Shown here one piece after another: positions 15,989 through 23,947 of a stretch of 35,142 bases of DNA. The notes beneath the pieces are model-generated. The model was given only the letters and a program-made list of their open reading frames with translations. It was not told where the DNA came from and ran no database searches. Made by a program: the position numbers and the translations under genes. How positions within the stretch are numbered: position 1 is the first letter of the stretch; every line of letters begins with the position of its first letter. Origin of the DNA: Gammaproteobacteria bacterium (GTDB lineage Bacteria; Pseudomonadota; Gammaproteobacteria; Pseudomonadales; Azotimanducaceae); the NCBI GenBank assembly GCA_028821515.1, contig JAPPGA010000008.1, positions 1 to 35,142 of the forward strand. Reading direction: 5' to 3'.

Positions 15989-17727
15989 ATGTCCGTCCCC
16001 ACCGAAGAAATCGTCCAGCATGTCGACTTCACGCCCGATCCAGCCGCCGAGAGTGTCCTCCTCGAAGGGGACGCCGACCGCGTCGATTTCATCCCCGACG
16101 ATCCCGCCGAGCTGCGCCGCGCCGTCACCGACATGGCCGCCCGCATCAACCTCGCCGACTGGCGCTTCGTCAAGCTCATCGCCGCCATGGAGCGCACCCG
16201 GTCCTGGCGCGAGGGCGGCTACTGCAATCTCGGCAACTGGCTCGACCACCGCTGCGGCCTGGGGCCCTGCGCCGCCCGCGAGCGCATCCGCATCGGCCGG
16301 GCGCTGGAGCGGCTGCCGCACATCGACGCCGCGTTCCGCGACGGGGTTATCAGCTATTCCAAGGTAAGGGCGATCACGCGGGTGGCGACGCCGCATACCG
16401 ACGCCATGCTGCTGGCGATCGCCGAGGGCAGCAGCGCGGCGCAATTGGAGAGCCTGGTCAGAACCTACGAGCGGGTCGGCGGAAGCGGCAGCAGGCGCGC
16501 CAGCAGCGAGCAGCGGCGAAGCCTGACCTGGCACTACGAGGACGGCATGCTGGTCATCACCGCGGCGGTGCCGGCGGAGCGGGGCGCGCTCGTGATCGAC
16601 GCGCTGCAGCAGATCGTCGACGGCAGGAGGGACGAGGGCGAGGCGCGCGACGGGGCGTGGCTCGCGGCCATGGGTCAAAAGGGAACTGCCGAACCCGCGG
16701 CGGTGGATGGATCCGGGGATGTGCCGGCGGAATGGGCGGCGGGTGTTTCCGAGGAAACGCCGGCCAATAAGGTGGTCCGCGACACCGGCGAGGAGGTCGC
16801 CCTGGAGGTCGAAGCTGCCGCCCTCACGGATGCGGATGTTTCCGGAGATGTTCCGAGGAAACGGACGGTCTGCCGGACTGGCTGACATTCGCGCTATCGA
16901 GCAGGGAGCAGCGCTACGCCGACGCGCTGGTGGACATGGCCGAGCACTGCCTGGCGACCCGCGCGGGCGCCTGGAAGCGGCGCCGAACCGGCCGGCGCTA
17001 CGAGGTGGTGCTGACCATCGGCCGTAACGAGTTGGCGAAACAGCAGTCGGCGGGCGGCGCGCGCTACCACGTGGGGCGCGACTGGGGCATGGACGAGGAG
17101 GACGCACGCCACATCGCCTGCGACGCCGATCTCACCGAGTACATCCAGGACGCGAAGGGCGACCTGCTCAACTACGAGCGCCGGAGCCGGATCGTGCCGC
17201 CCCGGCTGCTGCGGGCGCTGAAGCTGCGCGACCGGAACCGCTGCCGTTTTCTTGCGAGGGGTATCCCCTCGCGCTCCCCGGCTGAAGGCTCCTTCCCCGG
17301 CTGCGCGCACCAGCGCCATGTCGAGGCGCACCACGTCCGGCACTGAATCGACGGCGGGGAGACCTGTCTCGAGAACCTCGTTCTGCTGTGCAGCGCCCAT
17401 CACCGGCTTCTGCATCACGGCGCCTACCACATCGCGATGGAGGACGGCGATGCCGTCTTTGTCGGCCGGAACGGCGAAGTGGTGCCGCCGGCGCTGAGTC
17501 CGCAGTTTCCGGAAATTCCCGAGGCTGTTTCCGCGGAAGTCCCGCTGCCTGGCCCCGACGCCGTGGATTGCCCGGTCCCGACGCGGCGCTCCGACGTGCT
17601 CGAGACGCATTCCGAACGGGAGGTCGTCGACATGCTGCGCCATCGCCAGGACTGGGGCCGGCAGAAGAACGCCAGGTTTCAAAAGGAACTGACGAAACTG
17701 GCCGGGGCGAACCCGATGACGATCTAG
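15989..17727 (+). pseudogene. DUF222/HNH endonuclease gene, decayed
   Basis: Three consecutive frame pieces make one DUF222 (13E12-type) protein with a C-terminal HNH nuclease domain. Piece one (15989-16885) holds the DUF222 region (LADWRFVKLIAAMERTRSW, GNWLDHRCGLG, VISYSKVRAITR). One T is missing at about 16851, where GTTCCGAGGAAAC replaces GTTTCCGAGGAAAC, and the frame then continues as ETDGLPDWLTFALSS. The second piece reaches the HNH core (CRF...FPGCAHQ, then VEAHHVRH) and stops at TGA 17344-17346, where the family has Trp. The last piece, IDGGETCLENLVLLCSAHH onward, ends at 17727. A 45-nt insertion (17251-17295) splits CRF from PGC. Three separate lesions indicate a dead gene. Confidence 0.88.
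17251..17295 (+). repeat. 45-nt palindrome-bearing insertion inside the HNH core
   Basis: The family motif CRFPGC is interrupted after Phe by 15 in-frame codons (LARGIPSRSPAEGSF). The inserted DNA contains a perfect hairpin, GCGAGGGG (17254-17261), TAT, CCCCTCGC (17265-17272), and its length is a multiple of three. The ends carry similar pyrimidine runs (TTTTC and CCTTC), which could reflect a short target duplication. No second copy was seen in this window. It resembles, in principle, palindromic elements that insert in frame into genes, such as those of Rickettsia. Confidence 0.55.
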
Positions 17728-17772
17728 CATGTAACCTTGTATCTGACGCAGACTATTGCAGGGCTTTCTCAC

Positions 17773-20397
17773 ATGCGCTTTGGCTGGATCCCTGACAGAC
17801 CTCCGAGTGCCGGATACGGTCGACCGGCATGCAGGTACGCGCTTCTCGCCCTCGCGACGTCGTTGGCGTTCGCCGGCACCGACGGCATCGCCGCGCAGGA
17901 GACTATCGAAGAAATCGTCGTTACCGCGAAGACCGGAAGCCGGATCGGACGACAGGGAGACTCCCCTTCTCCCTTGTCCAACTACGACGGCAGCACGTTG
18001 CGCGAAGCGGGGCTCCGGGATCTGCGCGATTTGGTCGGCGTGGTCTCCATCAACGCCGGGGCGGAGAACAACTCCGACAACCTGACCCAGAATTTCACCG
18101 TCGGCACGGCCAACATCAACCTGCGGGGCCTCGGCGTCGCATCCACGCTGGTGCTTCTGAACGGCAGGCGGCAGGTCCTCTCCGCCGTGCAGACGGATGA
18201 CGGCTCGAGTTTCGTGGACCTGGCAGCGCTGGTGCCGCCATTGGCCATTGAGCGCGTGGAGATCCTGAAAGACGGCGCCACGGCGATCTACGGTTCGGAA
18301 GCCGTGGCGGGCGTCGCCAACTTCATCACGCGCCAGGGCTTCGAAGGGGTCGAACTCGAGGCCGAATACCGCAGCCGGACCAGCAATGGTTCACAGGACG
18401 ACATCACCCTCGACGGCGTCGTTGGCGGAAGGTTCGGCGGCGGCGAGTTCCTGCTGGCGGCCAGCTATCTCGACCGCACCAGCCTCGTGCTCATCGAAGT
18501 GGACTGGCTGCGTCCCGCGACCAGCGGCTTCGGCAACCCCGGCAGCTTCAATGTGCCATCGCTCGGACGCACAGTCGCCGACCCCGCGTGCGAACAATAT
18601 GCCGGCCTGCTCCAGAACCTGGCGAACGGCGGCACGATCTGCCGCTTCGACTACGGCCCGCAGATCACCGCGATACCCAACGAACAACGCGTGCAGGCCT
18701 GGGGCAGGGTCGAATGGCCGTGGAGCGAGACGGCAACGGTGTGGGCGGAGTTCGGCGCCGCGCGAAACGACATCAGCCGCGACGTGTCGCCGAGTTTCCC
18801 GGTGCTCAACACGCCGCGGGTCCCGGCCTATCACCCCGGCAACACGTTCGGCGAAGAGGTCTGGTTCCAGGGCCGGCCGTACGGCTACGGGCAGCCGCCC
18901 GAGATCAACTACTACCAGCACGACACGTCGCGCTTCGCACTCGGCGCCAACGGCAGGCTGGCGAACGGGATGTCCTGGGACACGTCGGTGGTGCGTGCCG
19001 TCAACGACGCTCTCCTGAATCCTCGCGATGTCATCGCCACGAACTTCCAGGCGGCGCTGCTCGGTTTCGGCGGAACCGGCTGCGATCCGGACAACACGCC
19101 GGCCGGCCAGGGCGGCTGCCTGTTCTTCAATCCGTTCAGTTCCACCTTCGCCGCGTCCCCGGGCGACCCGCTGTTCAATTCCCCCGAACTGCGCCAATTC
19201 ATCATCGGTGACTACTTCGGGGACGGGGAGTCCCGACTCACGACCTTCGAGGCGAACCTGACGGGGTTCATTCCGAGTTTCGATGGCGCGTATGCCGTCG
19301 GGGCGCAATACCGCGACCAGGCGCTCGACTTCTCCTACGACTCCATCACCCGCCAGGACGGCTTCGCGTTTCTCATCGGCAATCCCAACTACGCCGCCCA
19401 CGACGACGTGTTCGCCGCCTACGGCGAGGTCTGGTTGCCGCTCGGGGGAGCCATCGAGGCCACGTTCGCGTTGCGTTACGAGGACTACCGCGGGGGCACC
19501 GGCGATACTCTGGACCCGAAGGTCACGGTGCTGTTCCGCGCCACCGACTCGTTTTCGGTACGGGGTTCTTTCGGCACCTCGTTCCGCGCGCCATCGCCGT
19601 TCCAGACCCGCGGCGCCCAGACCAACTTCACGAACATCGTCGACCACGACGGCTCCCGGACCTTCGCCGGTCGCCGGACCCTGGGCGACCCGAACCTGCA
19701 GCCCGAGACCTCGCGCGCGATCAACTTCGGCGCCACCTGGCGCGATGCGCGCTGGACGCTCAGTGCGGACCTTTGGCGGTACACATTCGAGGACGTGCTG
19801 CGCAAGGAAAACGCCCAGGCGATCGTCAATGCCAACCCCTTCGACCCCAGGGTCGAACGCACTTCGGCCGGAACGATCTCCATCGTCAACGTTGCCTTCA
19901 TCAACGCCGACGCGATCGAGACCGCGGGCATCGACCTGTCCGCCCGCTCTGACCTGGATGTGGCCGGCGGCCTGCTCTCGGCCTGGATCGAGGCAACCTG
20001 GCTCTTGTCCTACGATGTGACCAACGCCGGGGTGGCCATCGATGCCCTGGGCAAGCTGAACCGTGCCAACCTCGGCGCGCCCAACCAGCGCTTCAGCGCG
20101 GCCGCCAGCACCGCCTGGTCACGGGGCGTTTTCCAGACCGTAGCCACGGCACGTCACATCGGCCGTTACGAGGACGACGTCAGCGGCGAGATCGATGGCT
20201 TCACGACCCTGGACGCAAACATCCGCTGGTCGCTTGGTGAATTGATCCGAGAAGGATCGGAGGCTTCCGTCACGCTGGGCGTCGCCAACCTGTTCGACCA
20301 GGATCCTCCCCATGTCGACATCGCGGGAAGCTACGACCCCCGGTCGTCGGATCCGCGGGGACGCCGGGTCTTCCTGTCAGTTGGGCTCGAAATCTAG
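17773..20397 (+). CDS. TonB-dependent outer-membrane receptor
   Basis: The 874-residue product has a signal peptide (cleavage near GIAA-QE) and then a TonB box (ETIEEIVVTA). The plug domain follows (TANINLRGLGVASTLVLLNGRRQV, AIERVEILKDGATAIYGSEAVAGVANFIT), then a beta-barrel with VRGSFGTSFRAPSPFQ and LQPETSRAINFG, and the C-terminal strand RRVFLSVGLEI. It sits in the outer membrane and imports a ligand using energy from TonB-ExbB-ExbD, none of which is encoded here. The ligand is unknown; the plug style is that of the large iron-complex/carbohydrate receptor group. A TTG at 17737 is a possible earlier start, but the ATG at 17773 gives a normal signal peptide. No partner transporter or regulator lies next to it. 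Confidence 0.92.
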   Translation: MRFGWIPDRPPSAGYGRPACRYALLALATSLAFAGTDGIAAQETIEEIVVTAKTGSRIGRQGDSPSPLSNYDGSTLREAGLRDLRDLVGVVSINAGAENNSDNLTQNFTVGTANINLRGLGVASTLVLLNGRRQVLSAVQTDDGSSFVDLAALVPPLAIERVEILKDGATAIYGSEAVAGVANFITRQGFEGVELEAEYRSRTSNGSQDDITLDGVVGGRFGGGEFLLAASYLDRTSLVLIEVDWLRPATSGFGNPGSFNVPSLGRTVADPACEQYAGLLQNLANGGTICRFDYGPQITAIPNEQRVQAWGRVEWPWSETATVWAEFGAARNDISRDVSPSFPVLNTPRVPAYHPGNTFGEEVWFQGRPYGYGQPPEINYYQHDTSRFALGANGRLANGMSWDTSVVRAVNDALLNPRDVIATNFQAALLGFGGTGCDPDNTPAGQGGCLFFNPFSSTFAASPGDPLFNSPELRQFIIGDYFGDGESRLTTFEANLTGFIPSFDGAYAVGAQYRDQALDFSYDSITRQDGFAFLIGNPNYAAHDDVFAAYGEVWLPLGGAIEATFALRYEDYRGGTGDTLDPKVTVLFRATDSFSVRGSFGTSFRAPSPFQTRGAQTNFTNIVDHDGSRTFAGRRTLGDPNLQPETSRAINFGATWRDARWTLSADLWRYTFEDVLRKENAQAIVNANPFDPRVERTSAGTISIVNVAFINADAIETAGIDLSARSDLDVAGGLLSAWIEATWLLSYDVTNAGVAIDALGKLNRANLGAPNQRFSAAASTAWSRGVFQTVATARHIGRYEDDVSGEIDGFTTLDANIRWSLGELIREGSEASVTLGVANLFDQDPPHVDIAGSYDPRSSDPRGRRVFLSVGLEI

Positions 20398-20439
20398 CGC
20401 TACGTCTTCGAACGAGTCACAGCGTCGAGTATTCCGGAA

Positions 20440-21180
20440 TCAGGTTCCCAGTTCGTCGTGGAACTCAAGGAACGTCTGCAGGGCCAGGTCCGGGTGTTCG
20501 AGCATGCTGTTGTGGCCGACGTTTTCGAGTACCGCCAACCTCGCGTTGGGGGCCGTGGCGGCGATGACGCGGCTCGAGACCAGGTTCGGATCGTGGCTCC
20601 CCGTGCCGATGAGCACCGGCATGGTCAGTTTTTCCACAACCGCCGCCAGGTCGAATTTTCGCGTCGCGGCCATGGTTGCGTCGACGGCGTCCGGATAGTC
20701 ATGATCGAAGAATCCCGGCGGCGGCGGGCTTGACTCGATGCCGGCCTCGCGGCGTATGGCGGCGGCGATTCTCGTGCCCTCCCGCTGCGCCGGCACGTCG
20801 GCTTCGTCCGTGTTCGCCGCGTACAGCGCCGCGGAGATGACCCGGTCCGGGTGCAGGGCGCAAAAGGCTGTGGCGGGCCGAGTCCCCCAGGACTGCGACC
20901 AGACGTGGCAACGTTCGATACCGAGGTGGTCGAGCACATCGCAGGCGTCTTTCGCATACTGCTCGAAGGTGCACTGCGTCTCGGGATCCGCCGACGGCGA
21001 ACTCCGGCCCAGGCCCCGGACGTCGATGCGGACGGTGCGGAAGCGCCCGGTGAGCCTCGGCACCTGGTCGTCCCACACCCGCAGCGTGCACCTCCCCGGC
21101 GGCCACAGCACCAAGGCCGGATGGGTCTCCGGTCCATCGACCTCGACGTACACTGTTGCGCCATCAACTTCTACTTTCAT
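20440..21180 (-). CDS. alpha/beta-hydrolase fold protein
   Basis: The 246-residue product has the alpha/beta-hydrolase fold. It shows the strand and turn VDVRGLGRSSPSADPE-like segment (RIDVRGLGRSS), a nucleophile elbow HVWSQSWGTRPA, an acid residue in GTGSHDPNLV and the histidine in ENVGHNSMLEHP. The elbow reads SxSxG rather than the usual GxSxG, so the central Ser is kept but the first glycine is replaced. There is no signal peptide. The start is fixed by AGGAGG eight nt upstream of the ATG at 21180. It is divergent from xdhC, with 51 bp between the starts, and convergent with the TonB receptor. The substrate cannot be inferred. Confidence 0.87.
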   Translation of the reverse strand: MKVEVDGATVYVEVDGPETHPALVLWPPGRCTLRVWDDQVPRLTGRFRTVRIDVRGLGRSSPSADPETQCTFEQYAKDACDVLDHLGIERCHVWSQSWGTRPATAFCALHPDRVISAALYAANTDEADVPAQREGTRIAAAIRREAGIESSPPPPGFFDHDYPDAVDATMAATRKFDLAAVVEKLTMPVLIGTGSHDPNLVSSRVIAATAPNARLAVLENVGHNSMLEHPDLALQTFLEFHDELGT

Positions 21181-21197
21181 GAGCGGTCCGCCTCCTA

Positions 21198-21224
21198 TTG
21201 GCCCCAACTTGCGGGTGATACACT
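21198..21224 (+). promoter_or_regulatory. possible extended -10 promoter for xdhC
   Basis: In the 51-bp divergent gap, TGATACACT offers an extended -10 (TACACT at 21219-21224 preceded by TGA) with a weak -35-like TTGGCC at 21198-21203, 15 nt upstream. Transcription would begin at about 21231, essentially at the xdhC ATG (21232), which also lacks a ribosome-binding site. That combination points to a leaderless transcript. This is pattern reading only. Confidence 0.35.
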
Positions 21225-21231
21225 ACCGCCC

Positions 21232-22236
21232 ATGCAAGCCGTTGACCAACAAGTGCTCGACCAGGTCTGCCAATGGCTCCAATCCGACGAGCCGTGTTGG
21301 CTCGCCACCGTGGTGGAAACCTGGGGCTCTTCCCCCCGGCCGGTGGGCTCGCTGTTGACCTGCAACCGCGCGGGACAGGTGCGGGGTTCCCTGTCCGGCG
21401 GATGCGTCGAGGACGATCTGCTGGAGAAGCTGACGTCCGGCGAACTCGCCCGCGAGCGGGCGCAGTTCTTCCAGTACGGAATCACGCCGGAAGAGACCGA
21501 GCGGCTGGGGCTTCCCTGTGGCGGCCACCTGAACATCGTCGTCGAACCGTTGCCCGCAGACGACGCGTATCGCGGCCACTTCGGGCATCTCCGGGATCGC
21601 GTGGTCGGCCGCCGTTCCGTCCGGCGGACCGTCGACCTGCGCAGCGGCGCAACCGCCATCGAGGATGTGGACGCACACGAACCGCTGCGCTACGACGGCA
21701 ATGCGCGGGTTCTGACGCACACCTACGGGCCACAGTTCCAGCTCTTCATCATCGGCTCCGGCATGGTTGCGTCATACGTGGCGGAAATGGCACAGGCACT
21801 CGACTACCAGGTGACCGTATGCGACCCGCGCGCGCATCTGCTCGACGAATTCTCCGTGCCCGGCGTCACCAAGATCAACGACATGCCGGACGACGCCATC
21901 CAAAAGCATGCGAACGATCCGCTGACGGCGATCGTTGCGCTGACGCACGACCCCCGCATCGACGACATGGGCATGATGGTGGCGCTCTCGACGGACGCGT
22001 TCTATATCGGCGCGATGGGATCCACCCGCACGTCCGCCAACCGGCGGGAACGCCTGAAGGCACTGGAACTGACCGATGCCGAGATCGCGAGGCTGCACGC
22101 GCCCATCGGCCTGCCCATCGGCAGCAAGACGCCGCCGGAAATCGCGATCGCGATCCTCGCCGAGATCACTGCCGTACGCCATAGCGCTGCGGCCGAGACC
22201 CATAGCCAGCTCGAAGCGGTAACGCGCGCGGCTTGA
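21232..22236 (+). CDS. xdhC: XdhC/CoxI family molybdenum-hydroxylase maturation protein
   Basis: The 334-residue product has the N-terminal XdhC_CoxI domain (CWLATVVETWGSSPRPVGSLL, then GSLSGGCVEDDLL) and a C-terminal Rossmann domain (FQLFIIGSGMVASYVAEMA). The conserved FYIGAMGSTRT and LHAPIGLPIGSKTPPEIAIAILAEI close it. Proteins of this family bind the molybdenum cofactor, protect it during sulfuration and deliver it to xanthine dehydrogenase or related hydroxylases. No such hydroxylase is in the window. The frame is open well upstream of 21232, but that part runs through the divergent hydrolase gene and has no XdhC similarity. Its stop overlaps the start of the next gene (TTGA). Confidence 0.9.
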   Translation: MQAVDQQVLDQVCQWLQSDEPCWLATVVETWGSSPRPVGSLLTCNRAGQVRGSLSGGCVEDDLLEKLTSGELARERAQFFQYGITPEETERLGLPCGGHLNIVVEPLPADDAYRGHFGHLRDRVVGRRSVRRTVDLRSGATAIEDVDAHEPLRYDGNARVLTHTYGPQFQLFIIGSGMVASYVAEMAQALDYQVTVCDPRAHLLDEFSVPGVTKINDMPDDAIQKHANDPLTAIVALTHDPRIDDMGMMVALSTDAFYIGAMGSTRTSANRRERLKALELTDAEIARLHAPIGLPIGSKTPPEIAIAILAEITAVRHSAAAETHSQLEAVTRAA

Positions 22237-22799
22237 TCGTCGAGATCCCAGACCGTACCGCGGCAATCCTGCTGGCTGCCGGTGCTTCTCGCCGCTTCGG
22301 TACCGATAAACGACTCCATCGCGTTGAAGGCGCACCCATGTTGCTGCGTACCGCGGAGCGCTATGCGGCGTCGTTCGACACGTTATTCGTGGTCATGAAA
22401 AAAGACGACGGCGACGTGGCGCGGCTGGTCGAGCCGCTGCAACCGACGATCGTCATCGCCCAAGACGCCGATCAAGGCATGGGACGCAGTCTCGCCGCCG
22501 GCATCAAGGCCGCCGCGAGCCATCCTTTCGTCTTCATCGCGCTTGCCGACATGCCATTCACGCGGCCATCCACGCTGGAGCAACTCCTGGAGCTGGCGGC
22601 GCCCGGCTGTATCGTCCGGCCGCTGTACAAGGGCACGCCCGGACATCCGGTGGGTTTCGCGCAGGAGTTCTTCGGGGCGCTCACGCAACTTGAGGGCGAC
22701 CAGGGCGCCCGCGAGGTCATCCGCCGGCACTCCCGATCGCTGGTTCAACTCTGGACCGACGACCCCGGCGTGGTGCGGGACGTGGACCGTCCCAGCTAG
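22233..22799 (+). CDS. MocA/MobA-like molybdenum cofactor nucleotidyltransferase
   Basis: This 188-residue protein is a MobA-like NTP transferase, probably a MocA-type cytidylyltransferase making the CMP-form cofactor used by molybdenum hydroxylases. Motifs include the nucleotide loop AAILLAAGASRRFGTDKRL (family LAAGxSxRxGxxK), DQGMGRSLAAGI, the metal-binding Asp in FIALADMPFT, and GTPGHPVGFAQEFF. The likely start is a TTG whose last bases overlap the xdhC stop, so the two genes are coupled; a TTG start implies low expression. The xdhC-mocA pairing is well known, which strengthens both calls. It ends 12 bp from the convergent nadK. Confidence 0.86.
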   Translation: MIVEIPDRTAAILLAAGASRRFGTDKRLHRVEGAPMLLRTAERYAASFDTLFVVMKKDDGDVARLVEPLQPTIVIAQDADQGMGRSLAAGIKAAASHPFVFIALADMPFTRPSTLEQLLELAAPGCIVRPLYKGTPGHPVGFAQEFFGALTQLEGDQGAREVIRRHSRSLVQLWTDDPGVVRDVDRPS

Positions 22800-22805
22800 C
22801 GGGAC
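22789..22805. terminator. short hairpin between convergent mocA and nadK
   Basis: GTCCC (22789-22793) and GGGAC (22801-22805) can pair around a 7-nt loop at the end of the mocA-like gene, just before the nadK stop. There is no T-run, so it would be a weak two-way terminator at best. Confidence 0.25.
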
Positions 22806-22811
22806 ACGACA

Positions 22812-23726
22812 CTAGCGCCGAGCCGTCGCATCGCCCAGGCGGCTCGCCCAGTCGAGCTTGCTCCGGCAGGACTGGAAGAAACTGTGGTCCACCGGATAGG
22901 CCAGGTGGAATGTGCGCGGATGCTTGACGATCAGGACTTCGTCACCCGGCCGTAGCGCATAGTCCACCTGCGAGTCGCAGTACACGTGGGGTTCGGCAGC
23001 GGCAGCCCCCATCACGACCCGGATCTCGGCGTCCCCCGGCACGACCAGCGGACGCGATGTGAGCGTATGCGGAAACATCGGCACCACCACGATGGCGTCC
23101 AGGCCCGGATGCATGATCGGCCCGCCTGCGGAAAGGGCGTAGGCAGTGGACCCGGTCGGGGTGGACACGATCAGTCCGTCCGAGCGCTGGTCGTAAACGA
23201 AGTCACCGTCCACGTACAGCCTGAAGTCCATCATTCGGGATGCTGCCCCGGCGTTGACGACGACATCGTTCAATGCCACGCAGGATTCGGCGGAATCGCC
23301 GCCGCGAACGATGCGGGCTTCCAGCAGGGCGCGTTCATCCACCGTGTACTCTCCGGCCAGCACCGCACCGATCTTCTGTTCGATCTGGTCCGGCGACACG
23401 TCCGCGAGAAATCCCAGGCCACCGCGGTTGACACCAACGACCAGCGCCGGCGTGTCGGCAAGGTCACGTGCGACCCCAAGCATGCTGCCGTCGCCACCCA
23501 CCACCACGATCAGGTCGCACCGCGAGCCCAGGTCGCCACGGTCGACGGTCTCGTGACCGTCGCCGGCCAGCATCGGCGCGGTCTGTGTCTCCAGCACGAG
23601 TTCGACCCCGGTGCCGGCGAGGAAACGCGCGACTGCGGCGACCGAGTCGACCACCTCGGGATTGCCGACTCTCCCAACGAGGCCGACGGTATTGAATCTT
23701 CGGGATCTGGGCATCTTCGCACGCAT
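22812..23726 (-). CDS. nadK: NAD kinase
   Basis: This cytoplasmic enzyme phosphorylates NAD to NADP. The 304-residue product has the family core: the ATP and NAD loop VVGGDGSMLGVARDL, VGVNRGGLGFLADV, CVALNDVVVN and SDGLIVSTPTGSTAYALSAGGPI. SRPLVVPGDAEIRV lies toward the C terminus. The N terminus FNTVGLVGR is the usual first strand. The ATG at 23726 is preceded at some distance by GAGGGA; an ATG four codons later (23714) is equally acceptable. It is divergent from cysE across a 221-bp intergenic region that carries repeated sequences. Confidence 0.95.
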   Translation of the reverse strand: MRAKMPRSRRFNTVGLVGRVGNPEVVDSVAAVARFLAGTGVELVLETQTAPMLAGDGHETVDRGDLGSRCDLIVVVGGDGSMLGVARDLADTPALVVGVNRGGLGFLADVSPDQIEQKIGAVLAGEYTVDERALLEARIVRGGDSAESCVALNDVVVNAGAASRMMDFRLYVDGDFVYDQRSDGLIVSTPTGSTAYALSAGGPIMHPGLDAIVVVPMFPHTLTSRPLVVPGDAEIRVVMGAAAAEPHVYCDSQVDYALRPGDEVLIVKHPRTFHLAYPVDHSFFQSCRSKLDWASRLGDATARR

Positions 23727-23791
23727 TACTGGTGTCGTGTCCCTCAAGTCTATGTCACTCCTGAACGGCGCGCCCCAAGGGTCGCCAAAGG

Positions 23792-23861
23792 ACCGGTACC
23801 GGTTCGACGAAACCATACGTATCGGGTTGGCTGTGCCGATGGCATATGGTTCGACGAAACC
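23792..23861. promoter_or_regulatory. repeat and palindrome cluster between nadK and cysE
   Basis: The intergenic region has a perfect 12-bp palindrome, ACCGGTACCGGT (23792-23803). Overlapping it is the first of two exact 14-bp direct repeats, GGTTCGACGAAACC (23801-23814 and 23848-23861), whose starts are 47 bp apart. A second small palindrome, ATACGTAT (23815-23822), follows the first repeat. Such a layout between divergent genes suggests binding sites for a dimeric regulator. The regulator and the gene controlled are unknown. Confidence 0.5.
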
Positions 23862-23947
23862 GTACCTTGAAATCCCGAATCGGTGCGTTCACGCTACGAT
23901 GCAAGGCACACGCGCCCGGAACGTGTCAGCTAACGGACAGACGGACC

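Noticed and set aside
15974-17107. Minus-strand open frame of 377 codons across the HNH remnant
   Set aside because: It is long only because the GC-rich complementary strand lacks stops; the plus strand carries the recognisable DUF222 and HNH motifs.
20431-20440. Palindrome ATTCCGGAAT at the end of the TonB receptor/hydrolase gap
   Set aside because: Ten bases with no loop or T-run; too short to call a terminator or operator.
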